The notes: generated by a model from the sequence alone, not told the origin. A stretch of 52,669 nt of DNA from Caldalkalibacillus thermarum (GCF_014644735.1 NZ_BMKZ01000006.1:1-52669), one strand, 5' to 3'. Shown: positions 1-9,494, counted from the first letter of the stretch. A program made the numbers and translations.

Positions 1-127
1 GAAAGCCAAGATGGAACTTATCGGTTAAAACTCACTTGGATGGAACGCCGTATGAGGGGAAACTCTCACGTACGGTGTGGGGGAGGGGAAAAGGCGGAGA
101 TAATATCAAAGCCTTACCTATTCCCAT
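1..127 (+). mobile_element. 3' end of a group II intron, probably class IIC (domains V and VI)
   Basis: Bases 45-78 fold as a textbook domain V. The lower helix is A45-C46-G47-C48 paired with G75-T76-G77-T78, followed by CCGTAT/GTACGG. There is a two-base AC bulge (68-69), an upper stem 54-58/63-67 and a GAAA loop at 59-62. The catalytic triad position (46-48) reads CGC, which is typical of class IIC rather than the AGC of other classes. A GGGGAGGGG...CCTATTCCC helix follows as domain VI, with A116 or A120 as candidate branch points. The intron should end near 126-127 (CCCAT), because the germination-protein reading frame starts right after. Domains I-IV and any intron-encoded reverse transcriptase lie upstream of the window. 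The exact 3' splice site is an estimate. Confidence 0.85.
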
Positions 128-1277
128 CCTCCTGGTCATTGATGGGGTTAAGGGATTAATTGTTCTGGGGACCAAGGAGATTAAACATGAGCGATCCGTT
201 GAGGAACCAGAGAGTGAAGTGGTGATTCGCGGACCGAGGGACGGGTTTAATGAAAACTTGCGGACCAACATTTCCCTTATTCGCCGCAGGCTCAGGGATC
301 CCAACCTGGTCATTCAAATCGGTCAGCTGGGGCGGCGTAGCAAAAGGGATTTTGCCATCATGTATATCAAAGGGATTACCACCCAAGATCTGATCGACGA
401 AGTACGCTATCGTGTCGCCTGTGCTGATGTCGATGACATGGCGGAAAGCGGCACTTTGGAACAGCTGATTGAAGACGATGTCTTATCCCCTTTCCCCCAG
501 GTGCAACAAACGGAACGTCCCGACAAAGCATCCTCTGCCTTGACCAATGGTCAAGTGGTGCTCTTGCTGGACGGAACCCCGTATGTCTTAATAATGCCTG
601 TCACCTTTCATCTATTGCTCAAATCCCCTGAGGATTATTACGAACGCTGGCAGATTGGCTCTGTGATCCGCTTCCTCCGTTATGGAGCCGCTTTTATGGC
701 CTTGTTTCTTCCCTCTCTCTATGTCGCCATGGTCTCCTACCACCAGGGGATGATCCCCACCCCCTTGGCTTTATCTATTGCCGGTGCGCGGGAGGGCGTG
801 CCTTTTCCTGCTTTTGTCGAGGCACTGCTGATGGAATTTTCGATAGAGTTATTAAGGGAAGCAGGGATCCGCTTGCCTAGCACTATTGGCCAAACCATTG
901 GCATTGTAGGTGGTCTGGTCATTGGCGATGCAGCCGTCAGAGCTGGACTCGTCAGCCCCATCATGGTCATCGTGGTGGCCCTGACAGCCATTGCCTCCTT
1001 TGCCATTCCCGCTTACAATGTGGGCATTACTTTCCGGCTGCTCCGCTTCGTGCTCATGGCAGCGGCTGCCACCATGGGGTTGTACGGGATTATCATGGTC
1101 TATATCTTAATTAACATTCATTTGGTCGGTTTGCGCAGTTTTGGAAGTTATTACCTCTCTCCGTTTGCCCCCTACCGTTTCCTGCATTGGCTAGACGTTG
1201 TCCTGCGGGCCCCAATGCCCCTCATGCGGATGCGGACAACCGAGCCGCGCACATTAAATGATAAAAAACAGGACTGA
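128..1277 (+). CDS. Spore germination protein, GerA family A subunit (3' exon, interrupted by group II intron)
   Basis: GerA-family A subunits are inner-membrane proteins of the spore germinant receptor. The recognisable homology begins at LLVIDGVKGL, directly after the intron end. It continues through the hallmark VVIRGPRDGFNENLRTN and RRRLRDPNL, and ends in a hydrophobic half with about five membrane segments and the tail SPFAPYRFLHWLDVV. The full family is about 480-530 residues; some 380 are here, so roughly the first 110 must be encoded by an upstream exon outside the window. An ATG at 36 opens the same frame but translates intron domain V, so it is not a true start. Function depends on RNA splicing. 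SpoVAF is a close paralogue; the basic, polar tail (RTLNDKKQD) favours a GerAA/GerKA type. No intact B or C subunit follows, which is unusual for a ger operon. Confidence 0.85.
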
Positions 1278-1297
1278 AAGCGAAGGAAGTGATTTTC

Positions 1298-1411
1298 ATG
1301 ACACAAGAGATCACCCTACTCTTTAAGGTAGAAGATTGGCCCGTCATCATGCAAAAGAGCGTGTGGCAACAACACGCTCTTACAATTCGCTTTTACCCTT
1401 TCATATCTTGA
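1298..1411 (+). CDS. Short ORF of 37 residues after the gerA gene, possibly non-functional
   Basis: An ATG follows a good ribosome binding site (GAAGGAAGTG, 1282-1291) 20 bases after the germination gene, where a B or C subunit would be expected. The frame reads MTQEITLLFKVEDW... and stops at 1409-1411, but its 3' part runs through the terminator hairpin at 1355-1381 and into the convergent gene. It may be the start of a lost operon member cut off by a deletion, or chance. I recognise no family. Confidence 0.25.
   Translation: MTQEITLLFKVEDWPVIMQKSVWQQHALTIRFYPFIS
1355..1381 (-). terminator. Rho-independent terminator of the YhcN-type lipoprotein gene
   Basis: AAGAGCGTGT (1355-1364) pairs with ACACGCTCTT (1372-1381). 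Read on the minus strand the stem is followed by TTTTGC, and it lies 11 bases past the lipoprotein stop codon. It could also stop plus-strand transcription from the germination gene, but there is no T-run on that side. Confidence 0.75.
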
Positions 1412-1893
1412 TTGATCTTTTGCAGACGTTTTTGCTCAGCCTCCGTTTGCTGCTGGTACGTTTTTTTCTCCAGTTTTTTTAACTCCTGCAGAATTTTGCG
1501 GTCCGTACTGACATGCACCTGGTATTCAGGGTAGGCTTTGCGCAATCGATGGAATATTTCTTTGCGAATCCCTTTGAGTTGAAAACGTTTCATCTGGGCC
1601 ACATCAACCGCTACAGAAAGCTCCTGATCAATGGCAACTGCTGCTGCATCCGTAACCCCCTCCACTGACTTGGCGATCAGTTTGGAACGGTTGGCCGTAT
1701 CATGATCTACTTTAATTTTGTGAGGTTTGCTCCCTTTCTTGTCCATTTGCTGCTGCAACTTGTAATCGGCTTGAAACGGCTGTTCTTGGTTATACATGGC
1801 GCAACCGGCATTAAAAAGCAATACGATCCAGCAGGCCATCAAGATACCGCTTCCCAAAGCCCGGCTGAAACGGCATAATTTTTTCACCAGCAT
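1393..1893 (-). CDS. YhcN/YlaJ-family sporulation lipoprotein
   Basis: This is a 166-residue lipoprotein with an N-terminal basic and hydrophobic signal ending in the lipobox FNAGC, so the Cys at about residue 31 would be lipidated outside the membrane. The second half (AKSVEGVTDAAAVAIDQELSV...) matches the YhcN/YlaJ domain of Bacillus sporulation and germination lipoproteins. The C-terminal 40 residues are charged and coiled-coil-like. I chose the ATG at 1893 because GGAGGAGG sits just before it; a frame-equivalent ATG further up lies inside that ribosome binding site. Members are associated with the spore inner membrane. It is followed closely by a terminator and is probably co-transcribed with the small membrane protein upstream. 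Confidence 0.8.
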   Translation of the reverse strand: MLVKKLCRFSRALGSGILMACWIVLLFNAGCAMYNQEQPFQADYKLQQQMDKKGSKPHKIKVDHDTANRSKLIAKSVEGVTDAAAVAIDQELSVAVDVAQMKRFQLKGIRKEIFHRLRKAYPEYQVHVSTDRKILQELKKLEKKTYQQQTEAEQKRLQKINQDMKG

Positions 1894-1930
1894 CGCCTCC
1901 TCCATCACAGACCGGCGTTGTCTAGATTGT

Positions 1931-2128
1931 CTATGTTTTTTGGCGGATCAAGGCCCGGCCGACAGCCCGAATGATCAATAAACCAAGGGCCCATACCGAG
2001 GTCGCCATCAGCGTCACACTCATCCAGTTGGGCGTTCCCAAAAGCAAATACAACAAACCATGAAAAATGAAGACAGCACTAATCCATACGAGCAAATTAA
2101 TGTCTGCCATACGCTGCCAAAAAGACAT
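1931..2128 (-). CDS. Small two-helix membrane protein of unknown function
   Basis: The 65-residue protein has two hydrophobic segments (roughly residues 11-31 and 36-55), a polar N-terminus (MSFWQRMADIN) and a basic tail (RAVGRALIRQKT). AAGGAGTGA lies about eight bases before the ATG, which supports translation. It sits 37 bases upstream of the lipoprotein gene on the same strand, so the two may form a small operon. I do not recognise a named family. Confidence 0.6.
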   Translation of the reverse strand: MSFWQRMADINLLVWISAVFIFHGLLYLLLGTPNWMSVTLMATSVWALGLLIIRAVGRALIRQKT

Positions 2129-2213
2129 GAGTCATCACTCCTTGGGAGTAGGATGACCCATGCCCGAAATGAATATAAGATACACGCAACAGGAAAATAT
2201 TACAAATGCCGGT

Positions 2214-2951
2214 TTAACCGACCATTTTGCTCATGCGGGAGGCAAAATCCATCACGGTTGGTGCAATCTCTTCCATTTTTTCAAGAGTCAGCCTTCCGGT
2301 TGGTCCGGACACAGCCAAAGCAGCCACACATTTACCCTGCCGGTTGAAAATGGGCGCTGCAATGGCAGACGTTCCTGCTTCCCGTTCCTCCACACTGGTA
2401 GCATAGCCCAACTGGCGGATTTTCAACAGTTGCAGCATGAAGGCTTCTTTATCAATATGCTCAGGCCAATCGGGGTCATTAAGAATCATTTCCTGTACAT
2501 CAGGCTCTGCGTAAGCCACCAGGATTTTACCTGAAGCCCCTACATTTAAGGGCATGCGCACGCCGATGGGTGCTACCCTGCGAATGGTCTGCTTGCTTTC
2601 AACGGCCTGAACCCTGACCCGTTCCTTGCCATCCCGTACATACAGGGTGACGGTTTCATCCAGGATGTCCCGCAAACGTTCCATTTCAGGCAACAGCATC
2701 ACGGCTGGATCGTCCACCCGCTCTAAATGGGCGGACAGTTCCCACACGCGGAAGCCCAAGCGGTATTTTTCCGTGGCCTCATTTTTAGCGACAAATCCTT
2801 TTTTCTCTAGTGAGGCTAACAAACGATAAACCGTACTCTTATTTAAACCAACCTGATGACTAATTTCTGTCAGTGACCATTCGTGCTGGGTTGTAAAGCA
2901 TAATAAAATATCCAGCGCCCGTTCAACAGACCTTACAGTCTTTTTTTCCAT
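2214..2951 (-). CDS. IclR-family transcriptional regulator
   Basis: The 245-residue protein has the standard IclR layout. A winged helix at residues 5-65 (VRSVERALDILLCF, then LTEISHQVGLNKSTVYRLLASLEKKGFV) precedes an effector-binding domain (about 80-240) with the typical VNVG-type loop (PLNVGASGKILVAY) and ALAVSGPTGRLT. IclR proteins repress or activate catabolic genes in response to small organic acids. A perfect 10-3-10 inverted repeat lies 16 bases upstream of the start codon and suggests autoregulation. The gene is divergent from aconitase and has no catabolic partner beside it, so its regulon cannot be read from context. Confidence 0.9.
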   Translation of the reverse strand: MEKKTVRSVERALDILLCFTTQHEWSLTEISHQVGLNKSTVYRLLASLEKKGFVAKNEATEKYRLGFRVWELSAHLERVDDPAVMLLPEMERLRDILDETVTLYVRDGKERVRVQAVESKQTIRRVAPIGVRMPLNVGASGKILVAYAEPDVQEMILNDPDWPEHIDKEAFMLQLLKIRQLGYATSVEEREAGTSAIAAPIFNRQGKCVAALAVSGPTGRLTLEKMEEIAPTVMDFASRMSKMVG

Positions 2952-2966
2952 TTTTGTTCACCCTCA

Positions 2967-2989
2967 AATGTTTCATTGTATGAAACATT
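2967..2989. promoter_or_regulatory. Inverted repeat, likely IclR-family operator
   Basis: AATGTTTCAT-TGT-ATGAAACATT is a perfect 10-bp dyad with a 3-base spacer in the leader of the iclR gene. It strongly resembles the KdgR-type (IclR family) box built on TGAAACA/TGTTTCA. Binding by the adjacent regulator is inferred. Confidence 0.65.
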
Positions 2990-3121
2990 GTTTTTAGTTT
3001 CTAATTATACTCTGTTGGAAGGTAAAGGTAAACTGTTTTTTGGAGCTGAACTCCACTTTTGGTTGAAATCATTTTTTTCGTTATTTTTTCGACTTTGAAA
3101 GCCCTTTTACTGAATTTGATA

Positions 3122-3150
3122 TGTACATCACCTTTTATTTAAGCTATAAT
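3122..3150 (+). promoter_or_regulatory. Promoter of the aconitase gene
   Basis: TGTACA (3122-3127) and a perfect TATAAT (3145-3150) are separated by 17 bases, giving a sigma-A promoter with a start near 3157 and a leader of about 90 bases. A TTAT-N7-ATAA dyad (3135-3149) overlaps the -10 box. It recalls, but does not match in orientation, the CcpC dyad of B. subtilis citB. Confidence 0.6.
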
Positions 3151-3163
3151 AAGGTCGTAAAAA

Positions 3164-3176
3164 GAAACTAAGTTTC
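3164..3176. promoter_or_regulatory. GAAACT-A-AGTTTC inverted repeat at the aconitase transcription start
   Basis: A perfect 6-1-6 dyad lies just downstream of the predicted +1. It shares the GAAAC/GTTTC half-site with the dyad before the divergent iclR gene, so it is a candidate second IclR-family operator. It is short and could be chance. Confidence 0.35.
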
Positions 3177-3244
3177 AAAGAGTAAAACAAGGGTGGGACA
3201 GCTTCACAGCTAAAGCTTGGCACTCATGAGGAGGAGGTTTTTTG

Positions 3245-5956
3245 ATGACGTATCGTGATCCTTTTTCCGTCAAATCCTCACTGCAAGTAGGGGATCAAAC
3301 GTACACCTATTTCTCCCTTCCCAAACTGGAAGAACAAGGAGTTGGCCCGGTCTCCAAGCTGCCTTTTTCCATTAAGGTGCTGCTGGAAGCAGCTTTGCGC
3401 CAAGTGGATGGGGTAGCCATCACAGAAGATCACGTTAAACATATCGCCAACTGGGCCGAAACGGAAGATAAAGACCGTGAAATTCCGTTTAAACCTGCCC
3501 GTATTGTACTGCAGGACTTTACGGGGGTGCCTGCTGTCGTGGATCTGGCGGCCATGCGCTCCAAAGTGGCCAAGGACGGCGGGGATCCGAAACAAATCAA
3601 TCCTCTCGTTCCCGTTGACTTGGTTATCGACCATTCCGTGATGGTAGATAAGTTTGGAACGAAAGATGCCCTGGAATACAATATGAAGGTGGAGTTTGAA
3701 CGCAACCAGGAGCGTTACCGTTTCTTGCGCTGGGCTCAAACGGCCTTTGACAACTTCAGAATCGTTCCGCCGGCCACCGGTATCGTGCACCAGGTGAACC
3801 TGGAGTATCTGGCCAGTGTGGCAGCAACCAAGGAAGTTGACGGCGAACAGGTTGTCTTCCCTGATTCTCTGGTCGGAACCGACTCCCACACCACCATGAT
3901 TAACGGCATCGGCGTGGTTGGCTGGGGTGTCGGCGGTATTGAAGCAGAAGCCGGTATGCTGGGACAACCTTTGTACTTCGTGACTCCGGAGGTTGTTGGT
4001 TTCAAATTGACTGGCCGTCTGCCTGAAGGGGCCACAGCAACAGACCTGGCCTTAACCGTAACCCAAATCTTGCGCAAAAAAGGCGTTGTAGGCAAATTCG
4101 TTGAGTTCTACGGTGACGGATTGTCCAACATCAGTGTGGCTGACCGCGCCACTGTGGCTAACATGGCACCGGAATATGGGGCTACCATGGGCTTTTTCCC
4201 TGTGGATGAGCAAACGCTGGACTATCTCCGCCTCACTGGACGCAGTGAAGAGCAAGTCCAACTGGTCAAAGCTTATTATCAAGCCCAAGGCTTGTTCAGA
4301 ACGGATGACAGTGCTGAGCCTGTCTTCTCTGACACCATCACCTTGGATCTCAGCACCATTGAACCCACCCTTGCCGGGCCAAGACGTCCCCAAGACCGCA
4401 TTGTGTTGTCCGAGATGAAAGAAAGCTTTAACAAAACCTTGCGTGCACCGGTTGAGGATGGCGGCTTTGGCTTAAGCGATGAAGAACTGAACAAAAAAGT
4501 AAAAGTAGAGCATCCTAACGGAGAAACTTCCGAATTGACTAATGGCTCTGTGGTGATTGCGGCTATTACCAGCTGTACCAACACGTCCAACCCAAGCGTG
4601 ATGCTGGGTGCTGGTCTTGTGGCCAAAAAAGCGGTTGAGAAAGGCTTGACCACGCCCGCCTATGTTAAAACCAGCTTAACCCCGGGCTCCAAAGTGGTCA
4701 CTCAATACCTGATTGATGCCGGTTTAATGGAACCGCTTGAAGCCCTTGGCTTCCATGTGGCTGGTTACGGTTGTGCCACCTGTATCGGTAACTCCGGTCC
4801 GTTGCCGGATGAGGTCTCCAAAGCGATTGCCGAAAACGATCTGACCGTCTGCTCCGTATTAAGCGGCAACCGCAACTTTGAAGGCCGCATTCATGCTCAG
4901 GTAAAAGCCAACTACTTGGCTTCACCGCCCCTTGTCGTGGCCTATGCCATTGCCGGCACCATGAACATTGACTTGCAGAAGGAACCGCTTGGCCATGATA
5001 AAGACGGCAATCCTGTCTACCTGAAAGATATTTGGCCTACACCGGAAGAGTTGCAGGCTGCCCTGCAAACGGTGAACTCAGACTTATTCAAAAAAGAATA
5101 TGAAAATGTGTTTGAATCCAACCCGCGCTTTAACGAAATTGACGCGCCGAAGGGAGACCTGTATGAATTCGATCCCGAATCCACTTACATCCAGGAGCCT
5201 CCGTTCTTTGAAAACCTTGAGCCCGAAGTGGGGGACATCGAAGAAATTAAAGGTGCGAGAGCACTAGCCCTGTTGGGTGACTCTGTAACCACCGACCATA
5301 TTTCACCGGCTGGTAACATCGCCCCTGACAGTCCGGCAGGCAAGTATCTTCTGGAGCGGGGTGTAGAGCGCAAAGACTTTAACTCCTATGGTTCCCGCCG
5401 CGGCAACCATGAAGTGATGATGCGCGGTACCTTTGCCAACATCCGCATTCGCAACCAAATGGTCCCCGGCACAGAGGGCGGCTATACGAGATATCTGCCG
5501 ACCGGTGAGATTATGCCGATCTACGATGCTGCCATGAAGTATCAACAAGATGGCACACCCTTGGTTGTTCTGGCCGGTAAAGAATACGGTACCGGAAGCT
5601 CCCGTGACTGGGCAGCCAAGGGAACCAACTTGCTGGGCGTCAAAGCAGTCATTGCCGAAAGCTTCGAACGGATCCATCGCACCAACCTGGTCTGCATGGG
5701 CGTTCTGCCGCTGCAGTTTGCAGAAGGACAGGGCTGGAAGCAGCTCGGTATTACAGGTAACGAAACCTTTGATATCCTCGGCTTGGACAATAACCTGAAA
5801 CCGGGTCAAACCATCACCGTGCGGGCTACCCGTGAAGATGGATCCAGCTTTGAATTTAACGTTATTGTCCGCCTGGACAGTGTGGTGGACATCGAGTACT
5901 ATCGTAACGGCGGTATCTTGCAAAAAGTGTTGCGCCAAATGGTGCAAAGTGCTTAA
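3245..5956 (+). CDS. acnA: Aconitate hydratase A
   Basis: This cytosolic enzyme interconverts citrate and isocitrate in the TCA cycle. The 903-residue length and monomeric AcnA/IRP1-type organisation fit. The 4Fe-4S ligands are visible as C444 in [11 protein letters not shown] and C510/C513 in [12 protein letters not shown]. The swivel domain carries [12 protein letters not shown] near the C-terminus. A TTG three bases upstream opens the same frame, but the ATG at 3245 is better placed behind GAGGAGGAGG. In bacilli AcnA also binds RNA when iron is scarce. It is expressed alone, with its own promoter upstream and a strong terminator downstream. In B. subtilis the gene is called citB. Confidence 0.97.
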   Translation: MTYRDPFSVKSSLQVGDQTYTYFSLPKLEEQGVGPVSKLPFSIKVLLEAALRQVDGVAITEDHVKHIANWAETEDKDREIPFKPARIVLQDFTGVPAVVDLAAMRSKVAKDGGDPKQINPLVPVDLVIDHSVMVDKFGTKDALEYNMKVEFERNQERYRFLRWAQTAFDNFRIVPPATGIVHQVNLEYLASVAATKEVDGEQVVFPDSLVGTDSHTTMINGIGVVGWGVGGIEAEAGMLGQPLYFVTPEVVGFKLTGRLPEGATATDLALTVTQILRKKGVVGKFVEFYGDGLSNISVADRATVANMAPEYGATMGFFPVDEQTLDYLRLTGRSEEQVQLVKAYYQAQGLFRTDDSAEPVFSDTITLDLSTIEPTLAGPRRPQDRIVLSEMKESFNKTLRAPVEDGGFGLSDEELNKKVKVEHPNGETSELTNGSVVIAAITSCTNTSNPSVMLGAGLVAKKAVEKGLTTPAYVKTSLTPGSKVVTQYLIDAGLMEPLEALGFHVAGYGCATCIGNSGPLPDEVSKAIAENDLTVCSVLSGNRNFEGRIHAQVKANYLASPPLVVAYAIAGTMNIDLQKEPLGHDKDGNPVYLKDIWPTPEELQAALQTVNSDLFKKEYENVFESNPRFNEIDAPKGDLYEFDPESTYIQEPPFFENLEPEVGDIEEIKGARALALLGDSVTTDHISPAGNIAPDSPAGKYLLERGVERKDFNSYGSRRGNHEVMMRGTFANIRIRNQMVPGTEGGYTRYLPTGEIMPIYDAAMKYQQDGTPLVVLAGKEYGTGSSRDWAAKGTNLLGVKAVIAESFERIHRTNLVCMGVLPLQFAEGQGWKQLGITGNETFDILGLDNNLKPGQTITVRATREDGSSFEFNVIVRLDSVVDIEYYRNGGILQKVLRQMVQSA

Positions 5957-6002
5957 ACAGGCAGCTTTAAAGCTGACGGCTAACCTTATAACATGGTTCA
6001 GT

Positions 6003-6034
6003 AAAAGGCTGTGGAGCAATTCCACAGCCTTTTT
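6003..6034 (+). terminator. Terminator of acnA
   Basis: AAAAGGCTGTGGA (6003-6015) and TCCACAGCCTTTT pair over 13 bases with a five-base loop, and a T-run follows. Confidence 0.9.
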
Positions 6035-6189
6035 AGCTGCTGCAGCTGATGCAGTAACTTAAGCCGGGCCCTGCGGTGACTAAGTATTCAATTAGCCGCT
6101 TAATTAATTTATAATGAGAATTAATATATAATAAATTATAATAAATACCATAGTGTTTAATCCCATTTGTATTGGAGTGTGATGCTTAG

Positions 6190-7467
6190 TTGGACGAGGT
6201 GTCGGTTAGTTTTGGGATTATCTTGTTGGTGTTACTCGTTCTGTCAGCCTTTTTTTCTGCATCAGAAACGGCTTTTTCCAGTGCAAACAAAATCCGGCTC
6301 AAACACTTTGCAGATGAGAAACGAAAAGGAGCCCAAAAAGCACTGTATATATCAGAGCATTTTGACAAAGCACTGACCACCATTTTAGTGGGAAATAACC
6401 TGGTTAACATTGCAGCAGCCACGATTGCCAGCTCTTTGTTTGTTGCGATGTTCGGACCAAAAACGGGGATGCTCGTCAGCACCATCGTCATGACCATCCT
6501 TATCCTGGTTTTTGGTGAAATTTTGCCCAAATCATTTGCCAAAGAACATGCTGAGTCGTTTTCCCTAGCCGTAGCCAACATCTTGTATTTACTGATGAAA
6601 CTGTTTACGCCGATCAGCTGGCTGTTTGCCCAATTGAAGCGCTTAATGTCCAAACTTATACGTCCTAAACAGGATGTTCCATCCGTTACCGAGGAAGAAA
6701 TTAAGCTTTTGGTGGATATCAGTGAGGAAGAAGGGGTTATCGATAAAACAGAAAAAGAACTGGTACACCGTTCCCTTAACTTTAACAATATTATTGTGGG
6801 TGAAATTTTAACTCCTCGTCCCGATATGGTGGCCGTTGAAGTTAACCAACCCGTGGAAGAAATTAAACAAGTTTTTTTGAGGGAAAAATTTTCCCGGATT
6901 CCCGTGTATGAAGGGAGCATCGACAATATTATCGGCATCCTATCCGAGCGTGAGTTCTTATCCTCTTTGCTTCAACACGAGCATGTCGACATCAGGAAGT
7001 TGTTACGCAAGCCACTCTTTGTCGTTGAGTCAATGAAAATCTCTTCACTACTTCCGGAACTACAAAAAAATAAAATTCATATGGCCATTGTGATTGATGA
7101 ATTTGGCGGCACAGCCGGTTTGATCACCATGGAAGATATTCTGGAAGAGATTGTAGGGGAAATATGGGATGAACATGATGAACAAGTGAAAGTGATCACC
7201 CAGCTGGATAAAAATACTTATATTTTCTCCGCCGATTTCTCTTTAGACGAATTTGCCCGCATGACCAAGGTGGAGCTTCCTGACACTGTTTATCACACCC
7301 TTGGCGGCTGGTTGGTTGAAGAATTTCAACGGGTGCCCCAAAAAGGAGAACAACTGTATTATGAAAATTTATTACTGACCATTGAAGAAGCGGAAAGCCG
7401 CAGAATCAGAAAAGTGAGAGTGGAAATAAGGGAATACGCCCCTTCTCAATCAAAAGCGTATGGTTAA
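6190..7467 (+). CDS. CNNM/CBS-domain membrane protein (CorC/HlyC/TlyC, UPF0053 family)
   Basis: The 425-residue protein has an N-terminal CNNM transmembrane domain (about 1-195) opening with FSASETAFSSANKIRL. A CBS pair follows at about 205-330 (VGEILTPRPDMVAVEV; IVIDEFGGTAGLITMEDILEEIVGEI), then a C-terminal CorC/HlyC domain (about 340-415). The family is linked to magnesium or cobalt export and ion homeostasis; the old name hemolysin is misleading. The start is uncertain: a TTG at 6190 follows GGAG with a rather long gap, and GTG at 6199 is an alternative. The upstream 150 bases are very AT-rich with several TATAAT-like stretches. The gene appears to be monocistronic. Confidence 0.9.
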   Translation: MDEVSVSFGIILLVLLVLSAFFSASETAFSSANKIRLKHFADEKRKGAQKALYISEHFDKALTTILVGNNLVNIAAATIASSLFVAMFGPKTGMLVSTIVMTILILVFGEILPKSFAKEHAESFSLAVANILYLLMKLFTPISWLFAQLKRLMSKLIRPKQDVPSVTEEEIKLLVDISEEEGVIDKTEKELVHRSLNFNNIIVGEILTPRPDMVAVEVNQPVEEIKQVFLREKFSRIPVYEGSIDNIIGILSEREFLSSLLQHEHVDIRKLLRKPLFVVESMKISSLLPELQKNKIHMAIVIDEFGGTAGLITMEDILEEIVGEIWDEHDEQVKVITQLDKNTYIFSADFSLDEFARMTKVELPDTVYHTLGGWLVEEFQRVPQKGEQLYYENLLLTIEEAESRRIRKVRVEIREYAPSQSKAYG

Positions 7468-7575
7468 AGCTAAAATCAATGCTAATGTTTCCACTCACCT
7501 TTTACCGCTGTGGGAGATATTATAATGATGTAGTCCGTATAACCATACTCCCCTTCAAGTTCCCCTTTACAAAGT

Positions 7576-7596
7576 TCCCCAGTCCGGGGATTTTTT
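7576..7596 (+). terminator. Weak terminator downstream of the CNNM/CBS gene
   Basis: TCCCC-AGTCC-GGGGA is followed by six T. The stem is only five bases and lies about 110 bases past the stop codon. The 300-base gap between this gene and fhs otherwise holds the palindrome at 7654 and the fhs ribosome binding site. Confidence 0.45.
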
Positions 7597-7653
7597 GTTT
7601 GGCACAGCTGTACAAAGTTCCATTTTAACCAAGCAATTTCATAACTTGTGATA

Positions 7654-7667
7654 ATATTGTACAATAT
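7654..7667. promoter_or_regulatory. Perfect 14-bp palindrome upstream of fhs
   Basis: ATATTGTACAATAT is a perfect palindrome about 100 bases before the fhs start. A position in a promoter region fits a repressor site, but I cannot assign a regulator. Confidence 0.35.
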
Positions 7668-7767
7668 AGAAGATTGTAGGAAGGTTTAAATAGGGTGATA
7701 AGCAAGAACCACTCAAACAAACATTTTTGACAGCTTTAGCTGCAGCAAGAACGGGAGTGACATAAGC

Positions 7768-9489
7768 ATGCAAACGCCAACCATCGTACAAGATGATATT
7801 ACCATTGCCCAACAAGCCAAACTGAAGCCAATCGGTGACATTGCCGCACTACTGGGACTCAAGGAAGACGACTATGAGCCATATGGACACTATAAGGCAA
7901 AAGTGAAACTGGATGTCCTGAAACGTTTGAAAACCAAACAGGATGGAAAGCTGATCCTCGTCACCGGTATCAGTCCCACTCCTGCTGGAGAAGGAAAATC
8001 AACTGTGACGGTCGGTCTGGGGCAAGCTTTGAATCGTCTAGGCCGTAAAGCGGTTGTGGCCTTGCGGGAGCCCTCACTGGGGCCGACAATGGGGATTAAA
8101 GGAGGCGCAACCGGAGGCGGCTACTCCCAGGTTTTACCTATGGAGGATATCAACCTGCACTTTACAGGGGATATCCATGCTATTACCGCAGCTAACAACG
8201 CTCTTTCTGCCCTGATCGATAATCATATCCATCAAGGAAACCAGCTGGGGATCGATCCGCGCCGGATCATCTGGAAACGCGTTCTAGATATGAATGACCG
8301 GGCCCTGCGCCAGGTCGTGGTTGGTTTGGGCGGCCCTGCCCAAGGCGTTCCACGGCAGGACGGCTTTGACATTACCGTTGCTTCAGAAGTGATGGCCGTC
8401 CTGTGCTTAAGTGAAGATATTGAGGATTTGAAACAGCGCTTATCCCGCATGGTGATCGGTTATACATATGACAAACAGCCGGTGACCGTAGCCGATCTCA
8501 AGGCGCAAGGGGCTATGGCTTTGCTGTTAAAAGATGCGTTAAAACCCAACCTGGTGCAAACCCTGGAAAACACCCCGGCTTTCATTCATGGTGGACCCTT
8601 TGCCAATATTGCCCATGGCTGCAACAGCCTGGTGGCCACCAAAATGGCTTTAAAACTAGCAGAATACACCGTCACTGAAGCAGGATTTGGCGCCGATTTA
8701 GGGGCAGAGAAATTTATCAACATTAAGTCCAGAACTGGGGGGCTCAAACCAGATGCTGCCGTGATCGTGGCGACCGTCCGGGCCTTGAAAATGCATGGTG
8801 GCGTGCCAAAAGACCAGTTAAAAGTGGTAAATGTGGAAGCAGTGAAAAAGGGATTAGAGAATCTGGCTCAGCACGTGCACATTATGCGCCACTTCCGTCT
8901 GCCCTGTGTCGTGGCCCTTAACCACTTCCTGCATGATTCAGAAACAGAAATCAATGTGATTGAACAATGGTGCCACGAACAAGGCGTTCCTTTTACCGTG
9001 TGCCGCGTTTGGGCTGAGGGCGGCCGTGGCGGTGAGGCGTTAGCTGAAACCGTCATCAAGCTTGTTGAAAGACCACAAGCCGATAAAGAAAACAAAAACC
9101 CTGCAGCTGATGAGGCGTTAAGATTTACTTATCCCTTGGCAGCTTCCATTGCCGACAAAATACGCGCCATTGCGACTAATATCTACGGTGCCCGCGATGT
9201 CCAGTTTTCACCCAAGGCCCAAAAGCAAATGGAGCAGTTTGAAAGGTATGGCTGGGGTAGATTGCCCATCTGTATGGCCAAAACGCAATATTCATTCAGC
9301 GATGATCCCAAACGGCTGGGACGCCCCACCGGCTTCACCCTGACCATCCGGGAGCTAAAACCTTCTCTCGGTGCTGGGTTTATTGTGGCCTTAACAGGGG
9401 ACGTGATGACCATGCCCGGTCTGCCCAAAGAACCGGCCGCCTTGAAAATGAACATCGACAATGAAGGCAAAGTAGAAGGCTTGTTCTAA
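7768..9489 (+). CDS. fhs: Formate-tetrahydrofolate ligase
   Basis: The enzyme makes 10-formyl-THF from formate, THF and ATP, feeding purine synthesis and one-carbon metabolism in the cytosol. The 573-residue protein is slightly longer than the usual 555-560 because of a 10-15 residue N-terminal stretch. The ATP-binding loop TPAGEGKST spans about residues 71-79, and [19 protein letters not shown] and [13 protein letters not shown] are family signatures. The ATG follows GGGAGTGAC. The gene stands alone between its own leader and a strong terminator. B. subtilis lacks fhs, so presence here is a lineage trait. Confidence 0.96.
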   Translation: MQTPTIVQDDITIAQQAKLKPIGDIAALLGLKEDDYEPYGHYKAKVKLDVLKRLKTKQDGKLILVTGISPTPAGEGKSTVTVGLGQALNRLGRKAVVALREPSLGPTMGIKGGATGGGYSQVLPMEDINLHFTGDIHAITAANNALSALIDNHIHQGNQLGIDPRRIIWKRVLDMNDRALRQVVVGLGGPAQGVPRQDGFDITVASEVMAVLCLSEDIEDLKQRLSRMVIGYTYDKQPVTVADLKAQGAMALLLKDALKPNLVQTLENTPAFIHGGPFANIAHGCNSLVATKMALKLAEYTVTEAGFGADLGAEKFINIKSRTGGLKPDAAVIVATVRALKMHGGVPKDQLKVVNVEAVKKGLENLAQHVHIMRHFRLPCVVALNHFLHDSETEINVIEQWCHEQGVPFTVCRVWAEGGRGGEALAETVIKLVERPQADKENKNPAADEALRFTYPLAASIADKIRAIATNIYGARDVQFSPKAQKQMEQFERYGWGRLPICMAKTQYSFSDDPKRLGRPTGFTLTIRELKPSLGAGFIVALTGDVMTMPGLPKEPAALKMNIDNEGKVEGLF

Positions 9490-9494
9490 ACTTC

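Noticed and set aside
36-127. N-terminal 30 codons of the 36-1277 frame as part of the germination protein
   Set aside because: They translate intron domains V and VI; family homology starts only at about 128.
3278-3967. Long minus-strand ORFs inside acnA (also inside odhA, copA, dppD and glpD)
   Set aside because: They are antisense shadows of strongly coding genes, without ribosome binding sites or family signatures.
6100-6150. Fur-box-like TATAATGAGAATTAATATA before the CNNM gene
   Set aside because: It matches the Fur consensus poorly and lies in an extremely AT-rich stretch where such matches arise by chance.
7482-7664. 60-codon minus-strand ORF between the CNNM gene and fhs
   Set aside because: It starts with TTG without a ribosome binding site, overlaps a plus-strand terminator and the promoter palindrome, and matches no family I know.
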